DNA of 32,961 bases from CAIZGX01 sp044374295 (GTDB lineage: Bacteria; Bacteroidota; Bacteroidia; Flavobacteriales_D; Sanyastnellaceae), in the NCBI GenBank assembly GCA_044374295.1, contig JBILOU010000021.1:1-32961 (forward strand). The letters run 5' to 3'. The notes under the pieces are model-generated. The model did not search any database and was not told the DNA's origin. It was given only the letters and a program-made list of their open reading frames with translations. Numbering within the stretch: the stretch's first letter is position 1; every line of letters starts with the position of its first letter. Shown piece by piece: positions 1 through 9,200 of this stretch. The translations under genes were made by a program, and so were the position numbers.

Positions 1-782
1 AAATAAATTCTGTTATTCATTTCGCTGCATTTAAATCGGTTGAAGAATCTCAGAAAATGCCAGAAGCATACATGCGCAATAACGTGGGTTCGACCAAGGT
101 TTTGTTGCAATTGATGGAAGAGTTTTCTGTTGAACGCTTTGTTTTCTCTAGCTCTTGCACAGTTTATGGCACGCCGGAAATAAATCCGGTTAGCGAAAAA
201 ACTCCTCGATTGCCGGCGGCTTCCGTTTACGGCCAAACAAAACAAGATTGCGAAGATTTAATTTTTGAAGCGTCGAAGAGCGTGCCGTTTCAATCTGTTG
301 TGTTGCGATATTTTAATCCGGTTGGTGCTCATCCTTCTGCAAAAATTGGCGAGTCTACGAACGATGCTCCAACGAATTTAATTCCCTTGGTTTGTGAAGT
401 TGCTTCTGGAAAGCGCGCGAAGTTGTTTGTTTTTGGGGAAGATTATGACACGCCAGATGGCTCGTGCATTCGCGATTACATTCATGTTGTAGATCTTGCA
501 AAAGCTCATGTCTTAGCATTGAATCTTTCGAGAGAAACGAAATTGGAAATTTTCAATTTGGGTGTTGGAAAGGGATACAGCGTGAAGGAAGTTGTGGATC
601 GCTTTCAAAAAATAAATAACGTTGCACTAAACGTGGAAATAACTGGAAGAAGATCGGGCGATGTCCCTGCCATTTGGGCTGTTCCAGATTATGCGGAAGA
701 AAAGTTGGGATGGAAGTGTCAGATGACCATTGAAGACGCTTTGGCTCACGCTTGGAATTGGACGAGAACGCAGGTTAAATAA
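1..782 (+). CDS. galE: UDP-glucose 4-epimerase, 5'-truncated by the window edge
   Basis: NAD-dependent extended short-chain dehydrogenase/reductase that interconverts UDP-glucose and UDP-galactose in the cytoplasm, supplying galactose units for surface polysaccharide. The frame is open from base 3, before the first ATG at 57, and reads VIHFAAFKSVEES, the typical GalE segment after the first NAD-binding strands. The true start therefore lies outside the window and the glycine-rich Rossmann loop is not visible. The catalytic set is present: the SSSCTVYG segment and the YxxxK pair in VYGQTKQ. RYFNPVGAHPS, the RDYIHVVDLA segment and the C-terminal RRSGDVPAIWA are GalE hallmarks. The last 8 bases overlap the end of the convergent PAP2-like gene. 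A related nucleotide-sugar epimerase is possible, but the motifs fit GalE well. Confidence 0.93.
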   Translation, partial: INSVIHFAAFKSVEESQKMPEAYMRNNVGSTKVLLQLMEEFSVERFVFSSSCTVYGTPEINPVSEKTPRLPAASVYGQTKQDCEDLIFEASKSVPFQSVVLRYFNPVGAHPSAKIGESTNDAPTNLIPLVCEVASGKRAKLFVFGEDYDTPDGSCIRDYIHVVDLAKAHVLALNLSRETKLEIFNLGVGKGYSVKEVVDRFQKINNVALNVEITGRRSGDVPAIWAVPDYAEEKLGWKCQMTIEDALAHAWNWTRTQVK

Positions 783-1404
783 ACCATTCTCCGCAGAGAA
801 TAATCAGATTACAAACCATTCCTAATACGAACCCGGCATACACTTGTTGGTGTGTGTGTGCGTTCAGGCGTAGTCTTGAAAAACCGGTTAGCGCAGCCAT
901 TAAAAGGCAAGCGATGATGATGATTGAAACATCTGCACGGTGCAGAATGCTTAGGCTGATTAGTGATCCAAAAACGCCACCTTGTCCGAGCATGTGAACG
1001 CTAATTTTCCAGAAGAAATTAATGGATAAAGAAAGCAGTAACGAAACTATTACGGAAAGAATAAATGAGAAGACTTCTGTTGGAAGTGTTGGGCCGAGGT
1101 ATCTGAGCAGGCCGTATGACATAATGTAATAGAGGATAACCAATAAATAAGGCGCCCATCTTTCTTTTCGATCATGTAAATCAATGGACGAAACCATTTT
1201 AAATTTGATCATGATGAGAATGCTCAATGCAGGAGCAACGATATTAATTCCAAGTAAAAGAAAAACGAAATAATCTGCTTCTGCTGGAGCAATGTAGTAC
1301 GGGTCTATCCAGCGCACCAAAAGGTATATGACCATTGGCATTCCCAGCGGATGGAAAATCAAAGAAAGGAATTTCGAAAACTGAATAATAAACTTTTCTC
1401 TCAT
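775..1404 (-). CDS. PAP2-superfamily-like integral membrane protein
   Basis: A 209-residue protein with about six hydrophobic segments, so an inner-membrane protein. Three spots resemble the phosphatase signature of the PAP2 family: a basic stretch (DLHDRKERW, about residues 77-85), a serine-histidine pair in KISVHMLGQGG, and the segment SRLRLNAHTHQQVYAGFVLG, which matches motif 3 (SR, then H, then a G-rich end). The usual PSGH is replaced by ISVH, so activity is uncertain. Lipid phosphate or undecaprenyl-type substrates would be a guess. Its ATG shares one base with the rpoN stop codon (TAATG at 1402-1406), so it is probably translated by coupling to rpoN. The 3' end overlaps galE by 8 bases. 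Confidence 0.75.
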   Translation of the reverse strand: MREKFIIQFSKFLSLIFHPLGMPMVIYLLVRWIDPYYIAPAEADYFVFLLLGINIVAPALSILIMIKFKMVSSIDLHDRKERWAPYLLVILYYIMSYGLLRYLGPTLPTEVFSFILSVIVSLLLSLSINFFWKISVHMLGQGGVFGSLISLSILHRADVSIIIIACLLMAALTGFSRLRLNAHTHQQVYAGFVLGMVCNLIILCGEWFI

Positions 1405-2852
1405 TACATTTCTTTTCTTAATCGGGCTACTGGAATACCAAGCTGTTCGCGGTATTTGGCAACAGTTCTTCTTGCGATGTTGTATCCTTTTGAGTTAAGC
1501 AATTTACCTAATTTCTCGTCGGTAAGGGGTTTCTTTTTTTCTTCCGCACCAATGGCATCTTTGAGGATTTGCTTCACCTCTCTTGAGCTCACTTCTTCGC
1601 CTTCATCAGTTGAAAGGCTTTCTGCGAAGAAGTATTTCAATAAATAAGTTCCGTAAGGCGTTTGAATGTACTTGCTATTCGCCATGCGGCTAATGGTTGA
1701 AATGTCCATGCTCACGCGATCGGCAATGTCTTTCAAGATCATGGGTTTCAATTTGGTCTCATCGCCGGAAAGAAAAAACTCGCGCTGCATGGTAAGTATG
1801 GCCTCCATGCAAATCATGAGTGTTTGATTTCTTTGTTGAATAGCGTCTATGAACCACTTCGCGCTTTCGATTTTTTGTTTTACGAATTGAAGGGCTTCCT
1901 TGGCCTTTTGATCTTTTGTCTTGAGTTTCGCGTAGTGATCGAGCATTCCCTTGTATTCGCGACTAATCTTTAATTCAGGAGCATTTCTCGAATTAAGTTG
2001 AAGGCGCAACTCGTCGTTTTCTACGACCAACATAAAGTCGGGAGTAACGTGTTGAACGGTTCTATTCGACTCTTGCATACTGTTCCCAGGCTTTGGGTTG
2101 AGATGCAGAATAAGTTCGATAGAAGGCCTCAACTCGTCATCTGAAACACCTAGTTTTTTCGAAATTTTCTCGTAATGTTTCTTGGTGAATTCGTCGAAAT
2201 ATTTTTGAATAATGGTCTTCGCTAATTCAACCACGGGTGTATTTCTCTCTTGACGCTTCAGTTGAATATACAAGCATTCGCGTAGATCTCTTGCACCAAC
2301 ACCAGCTGGGTCGAGTTCCTGAATTTCCTTGAGAACTTCTTCTAATTCAGGAACAGAAGTCATGATGTTCATGGAAAAAGAAAGGTCGTTCGCAACCGCT
2401 TGTAGTTCTCGACGCAAGTAACCGTTATCGTCTAAATTTCCAATGATGTATTCGGCGAGTTGCAATTGCTCTTCGTCTAAATCGCGAAGGCCAATTTGCG
2501 CATAGAGTAAATCGTGGAAAGTTTTTCCTGCACCTATTGGAATGTCTCGATCTTCTTGGTCTGCCGAGTTGTTGTTTACGCTTAATTTATAATCGGGAAC
2601 ATCGTCGTCGGAAAGAAATTCAGAAAAGTCGAAATCAACTTCTTGGTTGTCGTTTTCTTCTTCGTTGCTGTCTTCGTCGCGTTCGCTTTCTTCCTTCTCT
2701 TCCTCCCCTTCTTCAAGTGCTGGGTTGCTCTCCATTTCTTCTTTGATGCGCTGCTCCAATTCCATGGTTGGAATTTGTAGCATCTTCATCAACTGAATTT
2801 GTTGAGGAGAAAGTCGCTGTTGTAATTTTAGTTGAAGACCTTGTTTTAACAT
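1404..2852 (-). CDS. rpoN: RNA polymerase sigma-54 factor
   Basis: Alternative sigma factor that directs RNA polymerase to -24/-12 promoters and needs an AAA+ enhancer-binding activator. It has 482 residues, the usual family length. Region I (residues 1-48) is glutamine- and leucine-rich (LKQGLQLKLQQRLSPQQIQL). Region II (about 46-95) is a long, very acidic stretch of Glu, Asp and Asn. The core-binding domain follows. A helix-turn-helix sits near 375-405 (IADRVSMDISTISRMANSKY), and the diagnostic RpoN box ARRTVAKYRE is at about 460-469. The ATG is preceded by GGAGAG four bases upstream. TAATTTTG at 2860-2867 on the minus strand also matches the Bacteroidota -7 element but lies very close to the start. 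The gene is coupled to the downstream PAP2-like gene and sits head-to-head with a phosphatase remnant. Confidence 0.97.
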   Translation of the reverse strand: MLKQGLQLKLQQRLSPQQIQLMKMLQIPTMELEQRIKEEMESNPALEEGEEEKEESERDEDSNEEENDNQEVDFDFSEFLSDDDVPDYKLSVNNNSADQEDRDIPIGAGKTFHDLLYAQIGLRDLDEEQLQLAEYIIGNLDDNGYLRRELQAVANDLSFSMNIMTSVPELEEVLKEIQELDPAGVGARDLRECLYIQLKRQERNTPVVELAKTIIQKYFDEFTKKHYEKISKKLGVSDDELRPSIELILHLNPKPGNSMQESNRTVQHVTPDFMLVVENDELRLQLNSRNAPELKISREYKGMLDHYAKLKTKDQKAKEALQFVKQKIESAKWFIDAIQQRNQTLMICMEAILTMQREFFLSGDETKLKPMILKDIADRVSMDISTISRMANSKYIQTPYGTYLLKYFFAESLSTDEGEEVSSREVKQILKDAIGAEEKKKPLTDEKLGKLLNSKGYNIARRTVAKYREQLGIPVARLRKEM

Positions 2853-3389
2853 AACTCTCCAAAATTAGTGGGAATGCTCCTTAAATTTGAAAAAAACGAA
2901 ACGCTTGACCTGTTTTTTATGGACTCGAATCCATACCAAAAGGACTTGCTATCTGCAGGAAATTCATATCCGGAGTTGAATTCCCTTGATTCTGTTTATC
3001 AGAATGATTGGATTGAATCTGGCTTGAGGAACTCAAGTGCAAATTGGAAATTAGTGATTGGACATCATCCTTTGTATACCTGTGGTGTTCGAAAAAATCA
3101 GCCTCAGCACATGCGCAAATTCGAGGGGTTATTCAATGAAACCCATGTCAATGCTTATTTCTGTGGTCACGAACATGATTTGCAGGTTCATAAGCCTACC
3201 GGCACAGTGACTTACTTTGTTTCGGGGGGAGGTGGAAGTAAGCGGGCTATTCAGTCACCATTTGAGTTTACTCATTTTGCACAGTCAACTCTTGGGTTTA
3301 TGGTTGTGGAAATCATGAACAGCAAAATGACGGTCACGAGTTACAATGAAAACGGCCAAGTTTTATACGTCGAAACCATTGTTCATTAA
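2850..3389 (+). pseudogene. 3' half of a purple-acid-phosphatase-like metallophosphoesterase
   Basis: The open frame runs from just after a stop at 2847-2849 to 3389; possible starts are GTG 2868 or ATG 2874 (about 171-173 residues). It aligns by eye with the C-terminal half of the tartrate-resistant purple acid phosphatase family: LFFMDSNPY (cf. the FVMID segment), VIGHHPLYTCG with one metal-binding histidine, and AYFCGHEHDLQ with the GHxH pair. The N-terminal half, which carries the GDxG, GDN-Y and GNHD metal ligands and would add about 130 residues, is absent, and the space before it is the rpoN gene. The product would lack half of the di-metal site. I judge it a remnant left by a deletion or rearrangement. 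No signal peptide is present, although these enzymes are normally exported. It could still be expressed as a short protein. Confidence 0.72.
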
Positions 3390-3409
3390 GTGTTTATAAA
3401 TTATATTTG
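3379..3409 (+). promoter_or_regulatory. Bacteroidota-type promoter of the 1889-aa repeat protein gene
   Basis: TTG at 3379-3381, 20-base spacer, TATATTTG at 3402-3409, matching the TTG / TAnnTTTG pattern of the Bacteroidota housekeeping sigma factor. Transcription would start near 3415, giving a leader of roughly 70 bases before the TTG start codon. The -33 element lies within the last codons of the phosphatase remnant. Confidence 0.7.
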
Positions 3410-3488
3410 CCACTAGTCCAAAGACCGGGAGCAACCCTAAGAGGTTTTCAAACGTCTTGAACTAACACCTTAATAAAAGCCGTTCATT

Positions 3489-6400
3489 TTGAAAAAGCAT
3501 ATAGTATTTTTTTTCGCGCTAATTTTTAGTTTAGGGACTGTTCAATCTTTTGGACAAGGAGCCAATTGTTTAGGCGCGACGCCGATTTGTTCTGGTGCTC
3601 CGACCAATTTTCCGGCTGTTATTGGGGGAACTGTTCCTGCAGGAAACAACTACGGCTGCTTGGGTAGTCAACCGAATCCTTCTTGGTTTACACTAACTGT
3701 AGGTTCTACAGGTGCAATTACGATAAATCAGACGGCGCCATGTGACCAAGATTATGCGGTTTGGGGACCATTCAATTCGTTGTCTGCGGCATGCGCGGGT
3801 TTAACAGCAGCTCCTGTAAGCTGCAGTTTCGCACCCACTTCAGGAAATACTTTTACTCTGCCCCCGGCAACCGCAGGACAAATTTTTATCATGTTGTTTA
3901 CCAATTTTGGAGGTTGCACGGGTAATGTGAACATAACTGAAAGTGCTGGAGGTGGCACGCTAACTTGTGTTCCTGTTTGTGCGGTAACTGCATCTAATCT
4001 TGGACCGTACTGCACGGGAACTACGATTACTCTGAACGCCACTGCTGCAACAGGTGCTACCGGATATTCTTGGACAGGTCCGAATGGATTTACAGCAACT
4101 GGACAAAACGTTACTATTCCGAATTGCAATGCTTCAATGGCCGGTGTATATACAGTTACAGCTACTGGTGCTGCAACTTGCACGGGCTCTACAACGGTTG
4201 TAGTAAACGCAACGCCAACGATGAACCCCTCGGTTAACAGCCCTGTGTGTATAGGTAGTCCGATCAACTTTACTTCAGGCGCACCTGTTGGAGCCTTGGT
4301 AGCATGGACAGGACCTGCGTTTGCGGCGTTGAATCCTAACCCTACAATTGCAAGTGCGACATTGGCAAATTCGGGGAATTATACAGTTACGGTTCTTCAA
4401 AACGGCTGTCAAGCGCAGCAAATAATTCCCGTGGTAGTAACAGCCGGCCCGACTGTTACGGCTACTCCAAGTGCGACTTATTGTTCCGGATCTTCTGTCC
4501 CAGCTGTTTCATTTACTGGAACACCCGCTAACGCAACTTTCGCGTGGACAAATAATCAACTCACCATCGGATTGGCCGCATCAGGAACTGGGGGATTACC
4601 AGCATTTACAGCAACGAATACCACAGCAAATCCAATTGTAGCAACAGTTTCAGTCATTCCTCAATTGGGAACCTGTAACGGTACTGCAAGTAATTTTACA
4701 ATTACTGTCAATCCAGTTCCGGCTTTAACTGCACCTGCGTCAAATGTGTATTGCGAAGGGGCCCAATTCCCGGGTGTTACTTGGGGAGCAAGCGCAGGGT
4801 CGACAATTACTTGGACCAACTCCAACACAGCCATAGGGTTGCCTGCATCCGGAACAGGAAATATTCCTGCTTTTACGACCAGTCAGGTTACTAATCAAAC
4901 TATTGCAACGATCACGGCCACGCCTTCGCAAGGCCCTTGCACAGGGACGCCGGTAACATTTAACATTACTGTGAATAACGCGCCAAGCGCAACAATCACC
5001 GATATTGGTCCTCTTTGTTCCAACGCTGGTTTCCAAACCCTTGTTGCTGCAACTCCTGGTGGAGTTTGGAGTGGACCGGGAATTATTAATACTACAAGTG
5101 GTTTGTTTAATCCATTGACCGCTGGCGCTGGAACACACACCATCACTTACACATTGAATCTTCCAAACCAGTGTCCTGCTTCTGATGTGACACAGATACA
5201 GGTTATCAGTGTTCCATTGGCTAACGCAGGTTTAAACCAGAGTCTTTGTCAAGGACAAACCGTAAACCTTAATGGATCCTTCACCAATTCGAATACAGGT
5301 GCTGAGACATTTGCTTGGACGCCAACAACGAATCTAACCAACACAACCACGCTAACGCCGACATACACGGCCAACAGCACTCAAACATATACTTTAACGG
5401 TAACTTCAGGTATTTGTAGTTCAACAGACAATGTGGTTATTACCATGTTGCCTCAAAGCAACGCGACTATCACGGACGCAGGCCCATATTGTGCCGACGT
5501 AGCTCCGGTAGTTCTCACCGCAGCACAGACTGGTGGAACATGGAGTGGCCCCGGAATTACTAACGCTACTACAGGTGCTTTCAATCCTGCACTTGCGAAT
5601 GTTGGAAACAACACAATTACCTATTCAATTGGCGGCCCTTGTCCAAGTACAGACACACAAGTTATAGTAATTTACGCAGTTCCAAGCGGAACCATAACCC
5701 CTTCAGGTCCATATTGTCAATCTGCACTGCCAGTTACCCTTAATGCTGCAACTCCAGGAGGAACCTGGGGTGGAACGGGAATTAACAATCCGGCTACGGG
5801 TAGTTTTGGTTCACCAACATTAGCAGCAAACACTTATGCCATAACTTATACCACTTCAGGAAACTGCCCGAGAACGTTTAACCAAAATATTGAAGTAAAC
5901 GCAAGTACGAATGCAACAATCACTGCAGCGGGTCCATTTTGTTCAGACGATGCGGCGGTAATTTTAACTGCTGCTCAAACAGGAGGAACTTGGACTGGTC
6001 CTGGAATAACGAATGCCGCTACCGGTGCGTTTAATCCGGCCAATGCGAACACGGGTAACAATACAATTACCTATTCCATCGGTGGTCCTTGTCCAAGTAC
6101 AGACACGCAAATAATTGTAGTAAACTCTCTGCCAGACGGAACTATTACGCCTGCTGGCCCTTTTTGTCAATCTGATTTACCATTCACCCTAACGGCTGCA
6201 AGTGCTGGCGGAACATGGAGTGGAACAGGAATTAACAACACTTCAACGGGTAGCTTTGGATCTACAACGCTTGCGGCTAATAACTACACCGTAACGTACA
6301 ATACAGGAGGAAACTGTCCTCAGATATTTACTGAAACCATTGTAGTTAACGCGAATACAAATGCTACAATTTCTGCAGCGGGGCCTTATTGCTCCGATGT

Positions 6401-9158
6401 TGCACCGGTAATATTAACAGCAGCTCAAGCAGGCGGAACATGGAGCGGTACGGGAATAACAAGCGCAGCAACGGGGGCGTTCAATCCAGCAAGTGCAAAT
6501 ATTGGAAACAATGTCATCACATATTCTATCGGTGACCCATGTCCAAGCACAGATACTCAGACAATTATAATTTATGATGTTCCAGACGGAACTATTACGC
6601 CTGCTGGCCCTTTTTGTCAATCAGATTTACCATTCACCTTAACGGCTGCAAGTGCTGGCGGAACATGGGGTGGAATAGGAATTAACAACACTTCAACGGG
6701 TAGCTTTGGATCAACAACGCTTGCGGCTAATAACTATACTGTAACGTACAATACAGGAGGAAACTGTCCTCAGATATTTACTGAAACCATTGTAGTTAAT
6801 GCGAACGTCGATGCAACGATTACACCTCAAGCTAATATTTGTGCTGATGCTGCTTCAATAAATTTTTTTGCTGCTGATTTGGGAGGTGTTTGGACTGGAA
6901 ACGGGATAACAGATGGAACGTTAGGTACATTTGATCCGGCAGCAGTTATACCTGGTCTTCAAACAATAACTTACACTATTTCTGGGGCCTGTCCGGATTC
7001 TGATACAGAAACCATTGAGGTTTATGCGGTGTACGATGGAACAATTACTCCAGCAGGGCCGTTTTGTCAAGCCGAATTACCCTATACACTCACTGCGGCT
7101 AGTGCCGGAGGAACTTGGACAGGAACTGGAATTAACGATGCTTCAGCAGGAAGCTTTGGATCGACCTCGTTAGCCGGAAACTCATATGTTATAACCTATA
7201 CTACTGCAGGAAATTGTCCACGTGTATTCAATGAAACAATCGTTGTGAATGCGAACGTGGATGCGACCATATCGAACGTGGCGCCTTTGTGTGCAGACGT
7301 TGCTCCGTTTAATTTAACTTCTGTCGACCCGGGAGGAACTTGGAGTGGAACAGGAATTACTGACCCAATAAACGGAACCTTTGACCCGAGTGCGGCAACA
7401 ACAGGACCTCAAACCATTACCTATACCATTCCAGGTTCTTGCCCAAGTTCAGACACCCAAGAGATTACAGTTTATGCTGTTTATGACGGAGCGATTACCC
7501 CTGCTGGACCATTTTGTCAAGCAGATTTGCCTATTACTTTATCAGCGGCTAGCACAGGAGGAACTTGGAGTGGAACTGGAATAAATGATCCTGCTTCTGG
7601 ATCATTCGGATCAACTGCTCTTGCAGCGAACACATACACCATTACCTACACAACTCAAGGTAACTGCTCTGAAGTAAATACGACTACAATTGTAGTGAAC
7701 GAGAATGTGGATGCTACAATCTCTGCTGTTGCTGACGTTTGTAATGACGCGCCAGCATTTAACATGACTGCTGCGGATGCTGGTGGAACGTGGAGCGGGC
7801 AAGGAGTGAGCGGAACAGGTACTTTCGCACCGAATTCAGTTGCTCCTAACACATACACAATTACCTATTCGATTGGCGGAGCTTGTCCGGATTCAGATAC
7901 TCAGGATGTTGTTGTGTTGCCTGTTCCTGACGGAACAATAATACCAGCGGGACCATTTTGTCAAGACGCTTTGCCGCAAACACTCGTAGCAGCGAGTACA
8001 GGTGGTGTTTGGAGTGGAACGGGAATCACAAGTGCAGCGAATGGAACATTCGGAGCTGCCAATACTCCCGCAGGCAATTATTCAATTACATATACAACTC
8101 CAGGACAATGCTCAATTGCCTTCAATCAAGTCATTCAGGTAATAGAAAATTTAGATGCTACAATTGCTTCGGCCGGGCCGTTTTGTGAAGACGACGCGCC
8201 CTACATTCTTACCTCTGCAAGTACAGGTGGGGTATGGAGTGGAACGGGCACTATTACAACGAATGGACAGATTTCTCCAAGCGTTTTAGGTTCGGGAACG
8301 TTTACATTCAATTACAATATTGATAACAACGGCTGTCTGAGCAGTGATAATGTTCAGGTTACGGTAAATGCGCTTCCACAGCCAAGTTTCACGGCTAGTG
8401 CAACTGAGGGATGTTCGCCTTTATCGGCGACATTTACAAACACCTCGAATCCACTAGGAAGCAATTGTGTTTGGTATGTAGACGGAACACCTGCAGGAAA
8501 TGGAAATTCATTCAGCGAGATATTTACAGGAAGCAGTTGTTCAGATATAGGAATAATGGTTACTGATGCGGTAGGCTGTAGTCAAACTATGACAATGACA
8601 GATTATGTTTGCGCCTACCCGAATCCGTCGGCTTCATTTACTTGGTCTCCTCTTCAGCCTATGTTAGGTGGAACGGTTTCTTTTGAAAACACCTCTATTG
8701 GTGGTTTAATTTACAACTGGGATATTAATGGTCAAGGGGCTTCGGGTGAAAACGTAACCTACAATGTTCCTTCTGGAATAGACGGTGAGTTTCAGGCTTG
8801 TTTGCAAATTGAGGGACAAGGCGGGTGTATGGATTCTCAATGCTACACAGTTGTGTTGAGCAGCGAATCATACATATTCGTTCCAAACTCTTTTACACCC
8901 GACGCAGATGGTACCAATGATTTTTTTGCACCAGTTATAGCAGGCTTAACAAGTGATTACAAGTACTCGTTCAGAGTATATGACCGTTGGGGAGAAGTAA
9001 TTTTTGAAACCAATGATCCAAGTGATGTGTGGACGGGTAATGTTCGCGGTGGAGATTATTACGCTCAACCAGATGCTTACATCTACGAAATTACACTTCA
9101 GTTAAGAGCAGGTGAGCCCCCATTTCGCAAGGTTGGGACAATAATTTTGATTCGCTAA
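3489..9158 (+). CDS. Giant secreted repeat protein with type B (gliding-motility) C-terminal sorting domain
   Basis: An 1889-residue surface or secreted protein, probably an adhesin-like type IX secretion substrate. The start is TTG at 3489; an in-frame stop at 3474 leaves no ATG alternative, and the residues that follow form a signal peptide (about 1-23, ending QSFGQ). Domains in order: a cysteine-rich front domain 24-160 (ATPIC, DYAVWGPF), two Ig-like domains 163-318, two PKD-like domains to about 500, an A-type repeat 501-575, an Ig-like domain 576-657, thirteen alternating A/B repeats 659-1631, two PKD-like domains 1632-1795, and a 94-residue type B tail 1796-1889 starting IFVPNSFTPDADG. 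Each repeat of 74-76 residues carries GPxC, GGTWSGxGI and a second Cys near CPxxDT. The composition is rich in Thr, Ala, Gly, Asn and Pro, with almost no Lys or Arg before the tail. Its ligand is unknown. Confidence 0.93.
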   Translation: MKKHIVFFFALIFSLGTVQSFGQGANCLGATPICSGAPTNFPAVIGGTVPAGNNYGCLGSQPNPSWFTLTVGSTGAITINQTAPCDQDYAVWGPFNSLSAACAGLTAAPVSCSFAPTSGNTFTLPPATAGQIFIMLFTNFGGCTGNVNITESAGGGTLTCVPVCAVTASNLGPYCTGTTITLNATAATGATGYSWTGPNGFTATGQNVTIPNCNASMAGVYTVTATGAATCTGSTTVVVNATPTMNPSVNSPVCIGSPINFTSGAPVGALVAWTGPAFAALNPNPTIASATLANSGNYTVTVLQNGCQAQQIIPVVVTAGPTVTATPSATYCSGSSVPAVSFTGTPANATFAWTNNQLTIGLAASGTGGLPAFTATNTTANPIVATVSVIPQLGTCNGTASNFTITVNPVPALTAPASNVYCEGAQFPGVTWGASAGSTITWTNSNTAIGLPASGTGNIPAFTTSQVTNQTIATITATPSQGPCTGTPVTFNITVNNAPSATITDIGPLCSNAGFQTLVAATPGGVWSGPGIINTTSGLFNPLTAGAGTHTITYTLNLPNQCPASDVTQIQVISVPLANAGLNQSLCQGQTVNLNGSFTNSNTGAETFAWTPTTNLTNTTTLTPTYTANSTQTYTLTVTSGICSSTDNVVITMLPQSNATITDAGPYCADVAPVVLTAAQTGGTWSGPGITNATTGAFNPALANVGNNTITYSIGGPCPSTDTQVIVIYAVPSGTITPSGPYCQSALPVTLNAATPGGTWGGTGINNPATGSFGSPTLAANTYAITYTTSGNCPRTFNQNIEVNASTNATITAAGPFCSDDAAVILTAAQTGGTWTGPGITNAATGAFNPANANTGNNTITYSIGGPCPSTDTQIIVVNSLPDGTITPAGPFCQSDLPFTLTAASAGGTWSGTGINNTSTGSFGSTTLAANNYTVTYNTGGNCPQIFTETIVVNANTNATISAAGPYCSDVAPVILTAAQAGGTWSGTGITSAATGAFNPASANIGNNVITYSIGDPCPSTDTQTIIIYDVPDGTITPAGPFCQSDLPFTLTAASAGGTWGGIGINNTSTGSFGSTTLAANNYTVTYNTGGNCPQIFTETIVVNANVDATITPQANICADAASINFFAADLGGVWTGNGITDGTLGTFDPAAVIPGLQTITYTISGACPDSDTETIEVYAVYDGTITPAGPFCQAELPYTLTAASAGGTWTGTGINDASAGSFGSTSLAGNSYVITYTTAGNCPRVFNETIVVNANVDATISNVAPLCADVAPFNLTSVDPGGTWSGTGITDPINGTFDPSAATTGPQTITYTIPGSCPSSDTQEITVYAVYDGAITPAGPFCQADLPITLSAASTGGTWSGTGINDPASGSFGSTALAANTYTITYTTQGNCSEVNTTTIVVNENVDATISAVADVCNDAPAFNMTAADAGGTWSGQGVSGTGTFAPNSVAPNTYTITYSIGGACPDSDTQDVVVLPVPDGTIIPAGPFCQDALPQTLVAASTGGVWSGTGITSAANGTFGAANTPAGNYSITYTTPGQCSIAFNQVIQVIENLDATIASAGPFCEDDAPYILTSASTGGVWSGTGTITTNGQISPSVLGSGTFTFNYNIDNNGCLSSDNVQVTVNALPQPSFTASATEGCSPLSATFTNTSNPLGSNCVWYVDGTPAGNGNSFSEIFTGSSCSDIGIMVTDAVGCSQTMTMTDYVCAYPNPSASFTWSPLQPMLGGTVSFENTSIGGLIYNWDINGQGASGENVTYNVPSGIDGEFQACLQIEGQGGCMDSQCYTVVLSSESYIFVPNSFTPDADGTNDFFAPVIAGLTSDYKYSFRVYDRWGEVIFETNDPSDVWTGNVRGGDYYAQPDAYIYEITLQLRAGEPPFRKVGTIILIR
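6132..6355 (+). repeat. Near-identical 224-bp direct repeat, copy 1
   Basis: This B unit matches 6582-6805 base for base except at 8 positions (about 96% identity), with an offset of exactly 450. Six differences are silent and two change residues (Ser to Gly, Thr to Ile). Identity falls off sharply on both sides, unlike the general similarity among the other units. Confidence 0.92.
6582..6805 (+). repeat. Near-identical 224-bp direct repeat, copy 2
   Basis: Second copy of the B unit at 6132-6355. Here the conserved WSGTG core has become WGGIG through two substitutions; the remaining six differences are silent. Confidence 0.92.
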
Positions 9159-9169
9159 AAATTTAGCGA
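9152..9169 (+). terminator. Weak inverted repeat over the stop codon of the 1889-aa gene
   Basis: TCGCTAAA at 9152-9159 and TTTAGCGA at 9162-9169 are perfect inverted repeats with a two-base centre (a real loop would be four or more bases). The TAA stop (9156-9158) lies in the left arm. The bases that follow are only moderately T-rich, so this may reduce rather than stop transcription into the next gene. Confidence 0.35.
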
Positions 9170-9200
9170 TTAGAAATTTAATTCCCCCGCAACTATTTTG

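Larger units (their letters stand above)
4989..8382 (+). repeat. Array of 14 A/B protein repeats (about 225 bp each, 450-bp dyads)
   Basis: Units begin near 4989, then (after an Ig-like insert) at 5463, 5691, 5913, 6141, 6363, 6591, 6813, 7041, 7263, 7491, 7713, 7935 and 8157. A units (74-78 residues, mostly 76) begin ATIT or ATIS and contain GGTWSGxGITxxxxGxF and CPSxDTQ. B units (about 74 residues) begin TITPAGPFCQ and contain GSFGSTTLAAN and GNCP. The strict alternation gives a higher-order period of 150 residues. The last unit (8157) is a variant lacking the ATGAF segment. The units are coding and in frame throughout. Confidence 0.9.

Noticed and set aside
1351..1647. 98-codon plus-strand frame over the rpoN / PAP2-like junction
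   Set aside because: Lies entirely on the opposite strand of two well-supported genes and has no recognisable motif.
3752..5146. Long minus-strand open frames opposite the 1889-aa gene (up to 171 codons)
   Set aside because: They mirror Thr/Ala/Gly/Pro-rich codons of the real gene, have no recognisable domain or start signal, and recur with the repeat period.
5463..8382. Regular direct repeats that could suggest a CRISPR array or satellite DNA
   Set aside because: The units are about 225 bases, imperfect, in frame and fully coding; there are no short identical repeats with unique spacers.
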